Shown piece by piece: positions 51,170 through 59,993 of a stretch of DNA of 60,880 bases; the stretch's first letter is position 1; each line of letters starts with the position of its first letter. The translations under genes and the position numbers were made by a program. Origin of the DNA: Bacillus sp. ISL-37 (GTDB lineage: Bacteria; Bacillota; Bacilli; Bacillales; Cytobacillaceae); NCBI RefSeq assembly GCF_018613315.1, contig NZ_JAGGQL010000022.1, forward strand, positions 1 through 60,880. Direction: 5' to 3'. Under the pieces are notes generated by a model, which made no database searches, had not been told where the DNA came from, and worked only from the letters and a program-made list of their open reading frames with translations.

Positions 51170-52726
51170 ATGATCAAGAATATATTATCAAACTTTGTTT
51201 TTTCTGTGTCAGCTGCGGTGATTTTGTTGTTCGTCGTAGTTGGAGCTATTATGCCAAAAAAGTTTGGTGCGGTGGCTGGAGAGTTATTTGGTTTTACAAC
51301 AGTTAATTTTGGCTGGTTCTACTTGCTTGCAGTATTTATTATTGTGCTTTTCTTAATAGGACTGGCAGTCAGTAAATATGGCGCCATCAGACTTGGTGGA
51401 GAAGGAGAACGACCTGAGTTTTCCTTCTTTACCTGGATTGGAATGCTCTTCTCAGCTGGCTTTGGGGCTGGACTTGTATTCTGGGGAATTGCAGAACCAA
51501 TGAGCCACTTTTTCAACACACCATTCGCGGATATTCAAGGGGAATCAAGAAGTGCTGCTAGAGTTGCAATGGGATACTCCTTTTTTCACTGGGGTGTGAG
51601 TCAATGGTCTGTTTTTGCGATAGTTGGCTTAGTAATTGGATTCCTTCAATTCCGTAAACAAAAAAATGGTTTGGTGTCTACTGCACTTGAACCTATTACA
51701 GGTACAAAACCAGCAGTGAAAAACACAATTGATACCCTTGCTGTTGTGGCGACTGTCATGGGGATCGCCACATCCGTCGGACTAGGTGTCCTGCAAATGA
51801 ATGGCGGGCTCAATGCTGTTTTTGACACTGGCAACTCTATCGGCATACAAATGATCATTATTTTAGTGATTTTCATTGCCTATATGATTTCATCTTCGAC
51901 TGGACTTGAAAAAGGGATCGCGATGTTGAGTAACTTGAATCTTGGAATCGCAATTGTTCTACTGCTATTCGTGTTGATTGCGGGACCAACAGTCTTCATC
52001 ATGGAAAGCTTCACACTCGCGATTGGGGATTATTTTGCCAACTTCATTCAATACAGCCTAAGACTGCAGCCCTACCAGGAAGGGACCTGGACAAGAGATT
52101 GGACAATCTTTTATTGGGCATGGGCGATAGCGTGGTCTCCATTTGTTGGAGCGTTCGTAGCCAGGGTATCAAAGGGCCGGACCATCAGGGAATATATTTT
52201 TGGCGTTATGGTAATCCCACCGGTTATTGCCTGTCTCTGGATTGCGGCATTTGGCGGAACAGCATTATGGAACGATTTGAATTATGACACAGGAATTGCT
52301 GCAGCAGTGAACGCAGACCTAACATCTGCTTTATTCAAGACTTTTGAAGTGCTGCCAATGTCAACTATTCTTTCGATTTTATCTATTATATTAATTTTCA
52401 CTTTCCTGGTAACATCAGCGGATTCAGCAACCTATATACTGGCAAGTATGACGACTTCCGGAAGTTTGAACCCGCCAAGATTCGCAAAAATTGTTTGGGG
52501 CTCCCTAATGGCAGCCATCTCTGCAGTTTTGCTATACGCAGGTGGTCTCGAAGCTTTACAGACTGCATCATTGATTGCCGCACTACCATTTACAGTGTTG
52601 CTTCTGCTGTTAATGTTCGCGATTCTTAAGCTTCTGAAAAAAGAACCACTGCCAATAAGATCTGCAGATCTAAGGCGATTCAGGAGATTAGAGAAAGCTG
52701 CAAATAAAGATGAGGATCGTAAATAA
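51170..52726 (+). CDS. BCCT-family osmolyte transporter (OpuD-like)
   Basis: 518-aa betaine/carnitine/choline transporter with 12 spans. Landmarks are AGFGAGLVFWGIAEPMSHF, HWGVSQWSVFAIVGL and the Trp-rich IFYWAWAIAWSPFVG followed by VSKGRTIREY. The C-terminal tail is charged and may sense salt. ATG at 51170 follows TTGGAGGC. Single gene. Confidence 0.94.
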   Translation: MIKNILSNFVFSVSAAVILLFVVVGAIMPKKFGAVAGELFGFTTVNFGWFYLLAVFIIVLFLIGLAVSKYGAIRLGGEGERPEFSFFTWIGMLFSAGFGAGLVFWGIAEPMSHFFNTPFADIQGESRSAARVAMGYSFFHWGVSQWSVFAIVGLVIGFLQFRKQKNGLVSTALEPITGTKPAVKNTIDTLAVVATVMGIATSVGLGVLQMNGGLNAVFDTGNSIGIQMIIILVIFIAYMISSSTGLEKGIAMLSNLNLGIAIVLLLFVLIAGPTVFIMESFTLAIGDYFANFIQYSLRLQPYQEGTWTRDWTIFYWAWAIAWSPFVGAFVARVSKGRTIREYIFGVMVIPPVIACLWIAAFGGTALWNDLNYDTGIAAAVNADLTSALFKTFEVLPMSTILSILSIILIFTFLVTSADSATYILASMTTSGSLNPPRFAKIVWGSLMAAISAVLLYAGGLEALQTASLIAALPFTVLLLLLMFAILKLLKKEPLPIRSADLRRFRRLEKAANKDEDRK

Positions 52727-52761
52727 ATTGGCAAACCCCAGTTAAATAAATTAAGATTGAG

Positions 52762-52790
52762 TGCGCTGCTTCCTGCAGCGTTTTTTTTTT
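52762..52790 (+). terminator. Terminator of the BCCT gene
   Basis: CGCTGC / GCAGCG stem with a TTCCT loop followed by ten T. Confidence 0.9.
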
Positions 52791-52932
52791 CGGAAAATTT
52801 GGCAAGAGAGTTTTCCAGGTCTGCCACCACTCCAAAGTAAATTAACTGTTTGGCTATATTCAAAATAAAGAACTTTAGCCGATATAATTACCATAAACAA
52901 CATGAAAATCAAATAAAGGATGTTAGCCAAAC

Positions 52933-54982
52933 ATGTTTTTTAGTCCCGAGTCAGACAATATTGTTATTTTACAGGGAGAATATTCACTGCCAATTGTATT
53001 TCTTTCGGTGATAATAGCCTTCCTTGCTTCCTTTTCTGCCCTTTCAATGAACGAAAGAATCAGCAAGAATGGGTTTTTTAGCCGGAATTTTTGGCTGACC
53101 CTTGCTTCCATTGCGATGGGCCTGGGAATTTGGGCGATTCATTTCATCGGGATGAGTGCTTTTAGACTTCCGGTATCGATGGAGTATAACGTTTCCGAGA
53201 CGATATTATCCGTTTTTCCTGCTGTCATGTCCTCATACCTGGCTTTTTATATTTCCAATCGAATCAATTTAACTCGCTTGCCCCAAATACTCGCTGGCAT
53301 GATCATGGGTATCGGAATTGCTTCGATGCATTATATCGGGATGTCGGCAATGGAGATGGATATTGAGTATTCTTATCGGCCTTTCATTTTTGTTCTGTCC
53401 GTTCTGATTGCCATCATTGTTTCTTATGTTGCTCTGTACATATTTACCAGCATGCAAAAATTTATGGGGAACTTTTATGTCAAGTTGATTACGTCCTTAC
53501 TGATGGGGATCGCTATATCAAGTATGCATTATACAGGCATGGAGGCGGTTGTTTTTTATACAGATGGAACCGTACTTCCAGTAACTCAACATGGACATCA
53601 TATGAATTTGCGCATGCTAATTATTGCTGTGACGATTGGAATAGGAGTAATATTAGGGTTTTCTGGATTATCCAGCCTGCTTGACCGGTATGTCGATTAT
53701 CGCTTAAATCATTTCGATGCCTTGACAGGATTGCCGAATAGACGACAATTCGAAAAAGTGCTCAATGCCTCTTCACCAGCCAGCATGGCGGTGATCCATT
53801 TACATGGACTGGAAAAGTGGAATAGCCGATATGGTTACGAATACGGTGATGAAGTCATTAAGGTAGTTAGTGAGATTCTTGTCAGCCTAAAACCGTCATT
53901 CGGTGTGATTTATAGAATAGAAGGGAATCGCTTTGCCATATTATCAGAGGATGGACGAGATTATGAAAAACTGAAAACCTCTCTGGAAAGAATCACCGTG
54001 ATTTTGAAAAAGCCGTTAGTCATCAAGGAAAAGAAATTAGGCATTAATATGGTTTGTGCAGTAGCTTGCTCAGAGGAGAATGAACAATCTGATTTATTTT
54101 CTAATACGATGGCAGTGCTACAGCAGTCTAACATTGCTTACAATCATGAAGTAATTGAATATGATCCGAAGATCCATACTTTTGTATTTGAACGGAATCT
54201 CATTCATGATATCGACAGGGCAATGGATGATGATGAACTTTATGTTCTCTATCAGCCAAAAGTATGTTCAAACACGAAAATGATCTTTGGTGTTGAAGCA
54301 TTGCTGCGATGGAAGCATCCTGTGCACGGTATTATTTCTCCTGGTATTTTCATCCCGGTTCTCGAAGAAAATGGCAAGATGCATGAGGTAACGGATTGGC
54401 TCATCAACCATGTGTGCAGACAGATTATGTTTTGGATGAATGGAGGAAACGAAGCTTTCAAAGTAGCGATTAATATTCCAGGTTCCTATTTTACATCGCC
54501 ACAATTGATGGAAACGTTGAAACAATGTATTGCGAAATATGAAATCGAAAGCAAGTATCTTGAGCTTGAAATTTACAGAGACAAGCGTAATCGATCAGAT
54601 AGAAAATGCAATCAGGGCAGTAAGTGTTTTTAAAGAATTTGGTTTTACTGTTGCTCTCGATGATTTCGGAACGGGTGTATCTTCTTTATCGTATTTAAAG
54701 CGGCTGCCGATTTCTACGTTGAAAATTGATAAGTCCTTTGTTGATGACGTTCCCCAATCAGAGAAGGATTCAGCAATTATGAAAGCAATCATTAGTCTGG
54801 GACATTCGTTGAAACTAAAAGTGGTAATTGAAGGAGTGGAAACAGAAGACCAGATGAACTTCCTGTCCAAAAATTTTGATAATCCAATTATTCAGGGTTA
54901 TTACTATTCAAAGCCGCTTCATGCTGTTGAGGTAGTTGATTGGATCAATACTCTGGAGACACAATCAGGTGCGGTCTCTTAA
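52933..54982 (+). pseudogene. MHYT-GGDEF-EAL signalling protein, frameshifted
   Basis: A membrane c-di-GMP protein read in two frames. Residues 1-~250 form a seven-span MHYT domain (WAIHFIGMSAF, SMHYIGMSAM, SMHYTGMEAV). A GGDEF domain follows in which GGDEF is replaced by EYGDEV, so cyclase activity is doubtful. The EAL domain has EALLRWKHP and DDFGTG. An extra T in the TTT at 54572-54574 breaks the EAL reading frame: the first frame stops at 54633, and the second frame carries on to 54982. One base less restores ELEITETSVID. ATG at 52933 has AAAGGATG upstream. Confidence 0.85.
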
Positions 54983-55060
54983 AATATTCTGTGAATTTGT
55001 TAATTTTTTCAAAATATAATTGGTGTGTATCTTCAATTTAGTTTTTTAGGAGGAAAGTGA

Positions 55061-55747
55061 ATGAATATATCTATTTCACAAATCAAAAAGAAGGCTCTTG
55101 CAACATTAAAAGGAAAGTGGGGCATTGGTGTAGCACTTACATTTATAGTCTTTTTGATTACGACTATAGTACCGACGATTGTAGAAGTGCCTTTAAGTGG
55201 TGGATTTTCTGAGTGGTTTAATCAAACCGAAACTCCATTGATTGCTGACATGGTTAATCTTCTAATCTCATTTTTGTTCATCCCGATGACAGTTGCCAGC
55301 TACTGGTTCTACCTTGTTATTGCCAGATGGAATGACCCGAAAATTTCCGATGTCTTCGTGGTGTATAAAGAATGGGAGCTATCCCTAAAAGTTATCGGAA
55401 CATCTATCCTTGTTGGAATCTTCACGATACTATGGTCACTACTACTGATTATACCAGGGATTATTAAGGGGATTTCCTACTCACAAGTGTTTTTCATTTT
55501 AAGGGATAACCCACAGCTCTCCGCTCTCGAAGCAATCACAGAAAGTAAAATCAGGATGAAGGGCTATAAGTGGAAATACTTTCTGATGAATCTTAGTTTT
55601 ATAGGGTGGGTCTTCATTGCCATCTTTACTTTAGGGATTGGTTTCTTGTGGCTGACTCCGTATATCAGTACAGCCAATGCTACTTTTTATAATGAATTAA
55701 TCGCGCCGCAAGATGAAGAGGCTAATCCTGCTGACTTGGAAAGCTAA
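55061..55747 (+). CDS. DUF975 membrane protein
   Basis: 228-aa membrane protein of the DUF975 family with about five to six spans. It opens SISQIKKKALATLKGKWG and has the LLLIIPGIIKGISYSQVFFIL and NPQLSALEAITES blocks. AGGAGGAAAGTG precedes the ATG. Function unknown. Single gene. Confidence 0.88.
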   Translation: MNISISQIKKKALATLKGKWGIGVALTFIVFLITTIVPTIVEVPLSGGFSEWFNQTETPLIADMVNLLISFLFIPMTVASYWFYLVIARWNDPKISDVFVVYKEWELSLKVIGTSILVGIFTILWSLLLIIPGIIKGISYSQVFFILRDNPQLSALEAITESKIRMKGYKWKYFLMNLSFIGWVFIAIFTLGIGFLWLTPYISTANATFYNELIAPQDEEANPADLES

Positions 55748-55755
55748 TGTATTAA

Positions 55756-55787
55756 AGTCCCAGCTAAATTTTGCTGGGCTTTTTTAT
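55756..55787 (+). terminator. Terminator of the DUF975 gene
   Basis: AGTCCCAGC / GCTGGGCT stem with a T run. Confidence 0.85.
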
Positions 55788-55945
55788 TCTCATCGAGATC
55801 TAATTGCTCCATTTTCTCGGCAGGCAGGACGATCCGGCATGCTCTATGATGATCATGCCATTCCATGACAAATGAAAAAATAAAGGATAATTGTGGAAAA
55901 AGTCGAATAATATTAGTTCATGAAATATAAGAAATGAGGGGAAAT

Positions 55946-56497
55946 ATGGAAATAGACAGATCTACGTTATTTTTGGTCGATCAGAAAGAAGGGTTCAGTC
56001 CAACTTTCGGTCATCTGGTGTCAATGATGAATTACGCACGTTCCACAACCATGGAAGCAGTGGAGGGACTCACAATTGAGGAACTTGATTTCCTAGTCCA
56101 TGATGAAGCGAACTCAATTGGTATGTTGCTTGGACATATGGCTGCTGTGGAACGGATCTATCAAATTATTACCTTTGAGAGAAGGGATCCAACTGTGGAA
56201 GAGGAAGAAGCCCTGGCAGCGGGTCTTGAACTTGGTGAAAAAGGAAAGGCAGCATTCAAAGGGTTCCCTCTGGAACATTACCTTGCCGATCTCCAGGCTG
56301 TACGGGAAGATACGTATCGTAAATTCCGGACACTTTCTGATCAATGGTTGTTTGAGCAGACGAACTGGTGGTGGAACGAGCCGGGAAACAATTATTTTAA
56401 ATGGTTCCATGTCCTGGAGGATGAATTGAATCATCGTGGACAAATCAGGATGATTAGGAAGATTCACAGCAAGGAAAAAGAACAATTAGCCAAATAG
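55946..56497 (+). CDS. DinB-like/DUF664 protein
   Basis: 183-aa four-helix protein of the DinB/DUF664 type. Putative metal His are in MLLGHMAAVE and in ELNHRGQIRMI. ATG at 55946 follows GAGGGGA; ATG at 55934 is less well placed. Members include thiol-transferases such as those using bacillithiol; the function here is unknown. Single gene. Confidence 0.85.
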   Translation: MEIDRSTLFLVDQKEGFSPTFGHLVSMMNYARSTTMEAVEGLTIEELDFLVHDEANSIGMLLGHMAAVERIYQIITFERRDPTVEEEEALAAGLELGEKGKAAFKGFPLEHYLADLQAVREDTYRKFRTLSDQWLFEQTNWWWNEPGNNYFKWFHVLEDELNHRGQIRMIRKIHSKEKEQLAK

Positions 56498-56507
56498 AGT
56501 AACCGTT

Positions 56508-56534
56508 AGAATCCGTGGAAAATTCACGGATTCT
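56508..56534 (+). terminator. Hairpin after the DinB-like gene
   Basis: AGAATCCGTG / CACGGATTCT is a ten-base stem without a clear T run. It may be a weak terminator. Confidence 0.45.
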
Positions 56535-56582
56535 CGCAATTTATTCATGTGCAGCTAATTTTCTACAAATTTTTAAAAATAT

Positions 56583-56610
56583 TGAAACCAAAGCCCATGA
56601 CAATCGTATT
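56583..56610 (+). promoter_or_regulatory. SigW promoter of yuaF-floT
   Basis: TGAAAC and CGTATT are 16 bases apart, matching the SigW consensus TGAAAC-N16-CGTA. The B. subtilis yuaF-floT operon is known to be SigW-dependent. Confidence 0.85.
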
Positions 56611-56676
56611 ACATATCAAGAAATAAATGGAATAAGGGAGGGTGCTTGTATCGATTTTAGTAAGGGGTGAGTAAAA

Positions 56677-57213
56677 ATGGAGCTGTTTGGCATGCCATTA
56701 GAAACGATTTATTTTTACGGGTTGGTGATTTCGGGTGCGGTCACGATTATTTATTTGTTTTTCGGTGACGCCCTTGAGGGACTGACAGAAGCTATTCCTT
56801 TTGTGAATCCAACATTAATTTTTTCCTTTGTTGCGATTTTTACAGCAGGCGGGTATTTAGGTGAAGTTTTTACAAAGCTGCACAGTGTCCTTATTGCTGC
56901 TGCTTCTGCAATTATTGCTCTTATTCTAGTAACTTTGCTGAATGTATTTGTGCTGATTCCACTATCCAATGCCGAGGAATCCCTCGTCTATAAAGAGAGT
57001 GCCTTAAGAGGGAGGATCGGCACCGTCATTACTGGTATTCCGGTCGACGGCTATGGTGAAGTCATGATTGAGAATATCAGTGGCCGCATCTCTAAGCCGG
57101 CAGTCAGTTTTACAAAATCTGAAATTCCATATGGTAAAAAAGTACTGGTCATCGATATCGAAAATGGAGTCCTGCAGGTCAAGTTGTATGAAGAGTTAGA
57201 GACTTATATTTAG
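56677..57213 (+). CDS. yuaF: NfeD-like membrane protein YuaF
   Basis: 178-aa protein with three or four N-terminal membrane spans and a C-terminal OB-fold domain (RGRIGTVITGIPVDGYGEV). NfeD-like proteins pair with flotillins in membrane microdomains. AAGGGGTGAG precedes the ATG, and floT begins eleven bases after it. Confidence 0.92.
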   Translation: MELFGMPLETIYFYGLVISGAVTIIYLFFGDALEGLTEAIPFVNPTLIFSFVAIFTAGGYLGEVFTKLHSVLIAAASAIIALILVTLLNVFVLIPLSNAEESLVYKESALRGRIGTVITGIPVDGYGEVMIENISGRISKPAVSFTKSEIPYGKKVLVIDIENGVLQVKLYEELETYI

Positions 57214-57224
57214 GGGGAAAAAGT

Positions 57225-58772
57225 ATGGATCTTATGTTTATTGTTATTGGTTTTGTTGTCTTCCTTGTCATCGCTATGATAGCCGTTTTCATCACCAAAT
57301 ATAAAACGGCTGGACCAGATGAAGCTTTGATTGTTACCGGCAGCTTCCTTGGCAGCCGCAATGTTCATACGGATGAGTCGAGCAACAGGATAAAAATTAT
57401 TCGTGGAGGCGGCACGTTCATCTTCCCGGTATTCCAGCAATCCCGCCCACTCAGCCTGCTTTCAAGCAAGCTTGAAGTCACCACACCTGAAGTATACACA
57501 GAACAGGGTGTTCCAGTTATGGCAGATGGAACGGCGATTATTAAAATCGGAGGATCCATCAGTGAAATTGCCACTGCTGCTGAGCAATTCCTAGGAAAAT
57601 CAAAAGAAGACCGCGAGAATGAAGCAAAGGAAGTATTAGAAGGGCATCTTCGGTCGATTTTAGGATCGATGACTGTAGAAGAAATCTATAAGAACCGTGA
57701 TAAGTTCTCGCAGGAAGTCCAGCGTGTGGCATCACAGGATCTTGCAAAAATGGGACTTGTCATAGTGTCATTCACGATTAAGGATGTCCGTGATAAAAAT
57801 GGGTACCTTGATTCCCTTGGTAAGCCTCGTATTGCCCAAGTAAAACGAGATGCTGATATCGCAACTGCTGATGCGGAAAAAGAAACACGAATCAAGAAAG
57901 CTGAAGCAGATAAAGAAGCGAAGAAGGCTGAATTTGAACGCGCGACTGAAATCGCCGAAGCAGAAAAAATCAATGGTTTGAAAGTTGCTGAGTACCGCCG
58001 CGAGCAGGATAGTGCCAAGGCGAGAGCTGACCAAGCTTATGATTTGGAAATGGCACGTACACAGCAAGAGGTTACCGAACAGGAAATGCAGGTAAAAATC
58101 ATCGAGCGTCAAAAGCAAATTGAGCTTGAAGAGAAAGAAATTCTGCGCCGCGAACGCCAATACGATTCTGAAGTCAAGAAGAAAGCAGATGCGGACCGCT
58201 ATGCTGTCGAGCAATCAGCAGCTGCTGATAAAGCCAAGCAAATTGCTGAAGCAGATGCAAATAAATATCGTATTGAAGCAATGGCTAAGGCTGAAGCAGA
58301 AAAAGTACGTATGGACGGTCTTGCGAAAGCGGAAGCAGAAAAGGCAAAAGGTGAAACCGAAGCGGAAATTATCCGCCTGAAAGGTGTTGCCGAAGCAGAA
58401 GCAAAGGAAAAGATCGCCGAAGCGTTCGAACAATTCGGTCAGGCCGCAATCCTCGATATGATCTTGAAAATGCTTCCTGAATACGCGAAGCAGGTTGCAG
58501 CGCCACTTGGAAACATCGATAAGATTACCGTTGTCGACACAGGCGGCAGTGACGCCAATGGCGGAGCAAACAAAGTAACCGGCTATGCGACTAATCTTAT
58601 GTCGACGCTTCAGGAATCACTAAAAGCATCATCCGGTATTGATGTAAAAGAGTTAATCGAGAACTTCTCAGGCAAAGCAAATGTAAGACACAGTATCGAT
58701 GCATTGGCAGACGAAATTCGCGAGAATAAGACTGAAAACAGAGTTGAAGCTGCTTTGAAGCAGGAAGAATAG
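57225..58772 (+). CDS. floT: Flotillin FloT (YuaG)
   Basis: 515-aa flotillin. An N-terminal hairpin membrane anchor (VIGFVVFLVIAMIAVFI) comes first, then a PHB/SPFH domain (GTFIFPVFQQ to FTIKDVRD) and long Ala/Glu/Lys coiled coils (about residues 200-400, with AEA and KAEAEK repeats). The C-terminal oligomerisation tail ends VEAALKQEE. It organises lipid microdomains and supports membrane fluidity, sporulation and secretion in B. subtilis. Under SigW with yuaF. Confidence 0.96.
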   Translation: MDLMFIVIGFVVFLVIAMIAVFITKYKTAGPDEALIVTGSFLGSRNVHTDESSNRIKIIRGGGTFIFPVFQQSRPLSLLSSKLEVTTPEVYTEQGVPVMADGTAIIKIGGSISEIATAAEQFLGKSKEDRENEAKEVLEGHLRSILGSMTVEEIYKNRDKFSQEVQRVASQDLAKMGLVIVSFTIKDVRDKNGYLDSLGKPRIAQVKRDADIATADAEKETRIKKAEADKEAKKAEFERATEIAEAEKINGLKVAEYRREQDSAKARADQAYDLEMARTQQEVTEQEMQVKIIERQKQIELEEKEILRRERQYDSEVKKKADADRYAVEQSAAADKAKQIAEADANKYRIEAMAKAEAEKVRMDGLAKAEAEKAKGETEAEIIRLKGVAEAEAKEKIAEAFEQFGQAAILDMILKMLPEYAKQVAAPLGNIDKITVVDTGGSDANGGANKVTGYATNLMSTLQESLKASSGIDVKELIENFSGKANVRHSIDALADEIRENKTENRVEAALKQEE

Positions 58773-58781
58773 AAGGGAAAA

Positions 58782-58815
58782 TCCGTCTGGGGCTTTGGCT
58801 CCAGGCGGTTTTTTG
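58782..58815 (+). terminator. Terminator of yuaF-floT
   Basis: CCGTCTGGGG / CTCCAGGCGG stem with a short loop followed by a T run. Confidence 0.9.
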
Positions 58816-58880
58816 CATTTACATTCAGAATGCAACATTATATGGATTTAAGATTGAGACTGCGTCTGATTTAGGAATTA

Positions 58881-58962
58881 AACGATTGCTAATGCGTATA
58901 ACTTAATATTTAGCGATTGCTAATGCGTATAACTTAATATTTAACGATTGATATGGCGTGAA
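58881..58962. repeat. 31-bp short tandem repeat
   Basis: CGATTGCTAATGCGTATAAC with its tail repeats exactly at period 31 (58881, 58912, then a partial unit from 58943). It lies in the 312-base gap between floT and the NERD gene, where I see no gene. Confidence 0.85.
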
Positions 58963-59084
58963 ATCTTCAAGTATACGTGAATCATTGAATCGAATCTAGA
59001 TAGGCAATAGAAAAAGTTAACAAAATATTCACAAAAATTATATGCGATTTGGATTAGAATAAGCTTAAAGAAAGGAAGTGGACT

Positions 59085-59993
59085 ATGTTACTAAAAAAAA
59101 GAACTGAATCAGAGGAATTAGTAGGACTGCGCTACCTGAACACACGAATGGAGTTAGCCACTAAGGATAAATTTCATCTTTCGAATTTGGAAAAGGGGTA
59201 TAGAGGGGAGATTGAATTTGACCGGTTGACTGAAAACCTCTCTGAGGAAAGGTATATAATAGATGACCTCCTGCTCCAGGTGAATAATTCATATTTCCAA
59301 ATTGATAAGGTAATAATCTCTGGGGGATTGATACATCTATTGGATGTGAAATATCACGAAGGTGATTATTTCCTGGAATCAGACAAATTGTACTCCGTAA
59401 AGAGCAGCCGAGAGTTCAAAAATCCAGTCATACAATTAAAGAGAAGCGAGACGCTCTTTCGCCAACTGCTTCAAAACCTCAAATTAAATTACCTCGTCCA
59501 GGCTGCAGTCGTTTTTAACAATCCTGAATTCACCCTTTACCAAGCCCCGATGGATCAGCCAATCATTTTACCAACCCAAATCAATCGCTACTTAAAAGAA
59601 CTTAACGAAACACCATCTAAGATGGACGAGAAGCATAAACTACTCGCCCAAAAACTGCTTTCCTTGCACCACGTTAAAAATCCATTTACCACTTTGCCTG
59701 CATATGATTATGACCAATTGGAAAAAGGTATGCACTGCAGGGCTTGTGGTTCATTTAATACGTCTATAAAAATACGGCATTTAGTCTGTGGTAAGTGCGG
59801 AAGTTCTGAACCTGTAGAACAAGCAATCGTACAGCAAGTAGAAGAATTCAAGCTATTGTTTCCAGAAAGAAAGATAACGACACAAAGCATATATGAATGG
59901 TGCAACATTGAAATAAATAAAAGACGAATAACCAGAGTATTAAAGAAGTTTTACACAGCAAAAGGAACCACGTCGGATACTTATTACGAATGA
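59085..59993 (+). CDS. NERD-domain protein with C4 zinc ribbon
   Basis: 302-aa protein. The N-terminal NERD (nuclease-related) domain has GYRGEIEFDRL, then VIISGGLIHLLDVKYHEGDY with the Asp and Lys of the NERD core. A C-terminal C4 ribbon (CRACGSFN...LVCGKCG) and a basic helix-turn-helix-like end (SIYEWCNIEINKRRITRVLKK) follow. It is probably a DNA-binding or DNA-processing protein. AAAGGAAGTG precedes ATG at 59085. The repeat array starts at its stop codon. Confidence 0.9.
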   Translation: MLLKKRTESEELVGLRYLNTRMELATKDKFHLSNLEKGYRGEIEFDRLTENLSEERYIIDDLLLQVNNSYFQIDKVIISGGLIHLLDVKYHEGDYFLESDKLYSVKSSREFKNPVIQLKRSETLFRQLLQNLKLNYLVQAAVVFNNPEFTLYQAPMDQPIILPTQINRYLKELNETPSKMDEKHKLLAQKLLSLHHVKNPFTTLPAYDYDQLEKGMHCRACGSFNTSIKIRHLVCGKCGSSEPVEQAIVQQVEEFKLLFPERKITTQSIYEWCNIEINKRRITRVLKKFYTAKGTTSDTYYE

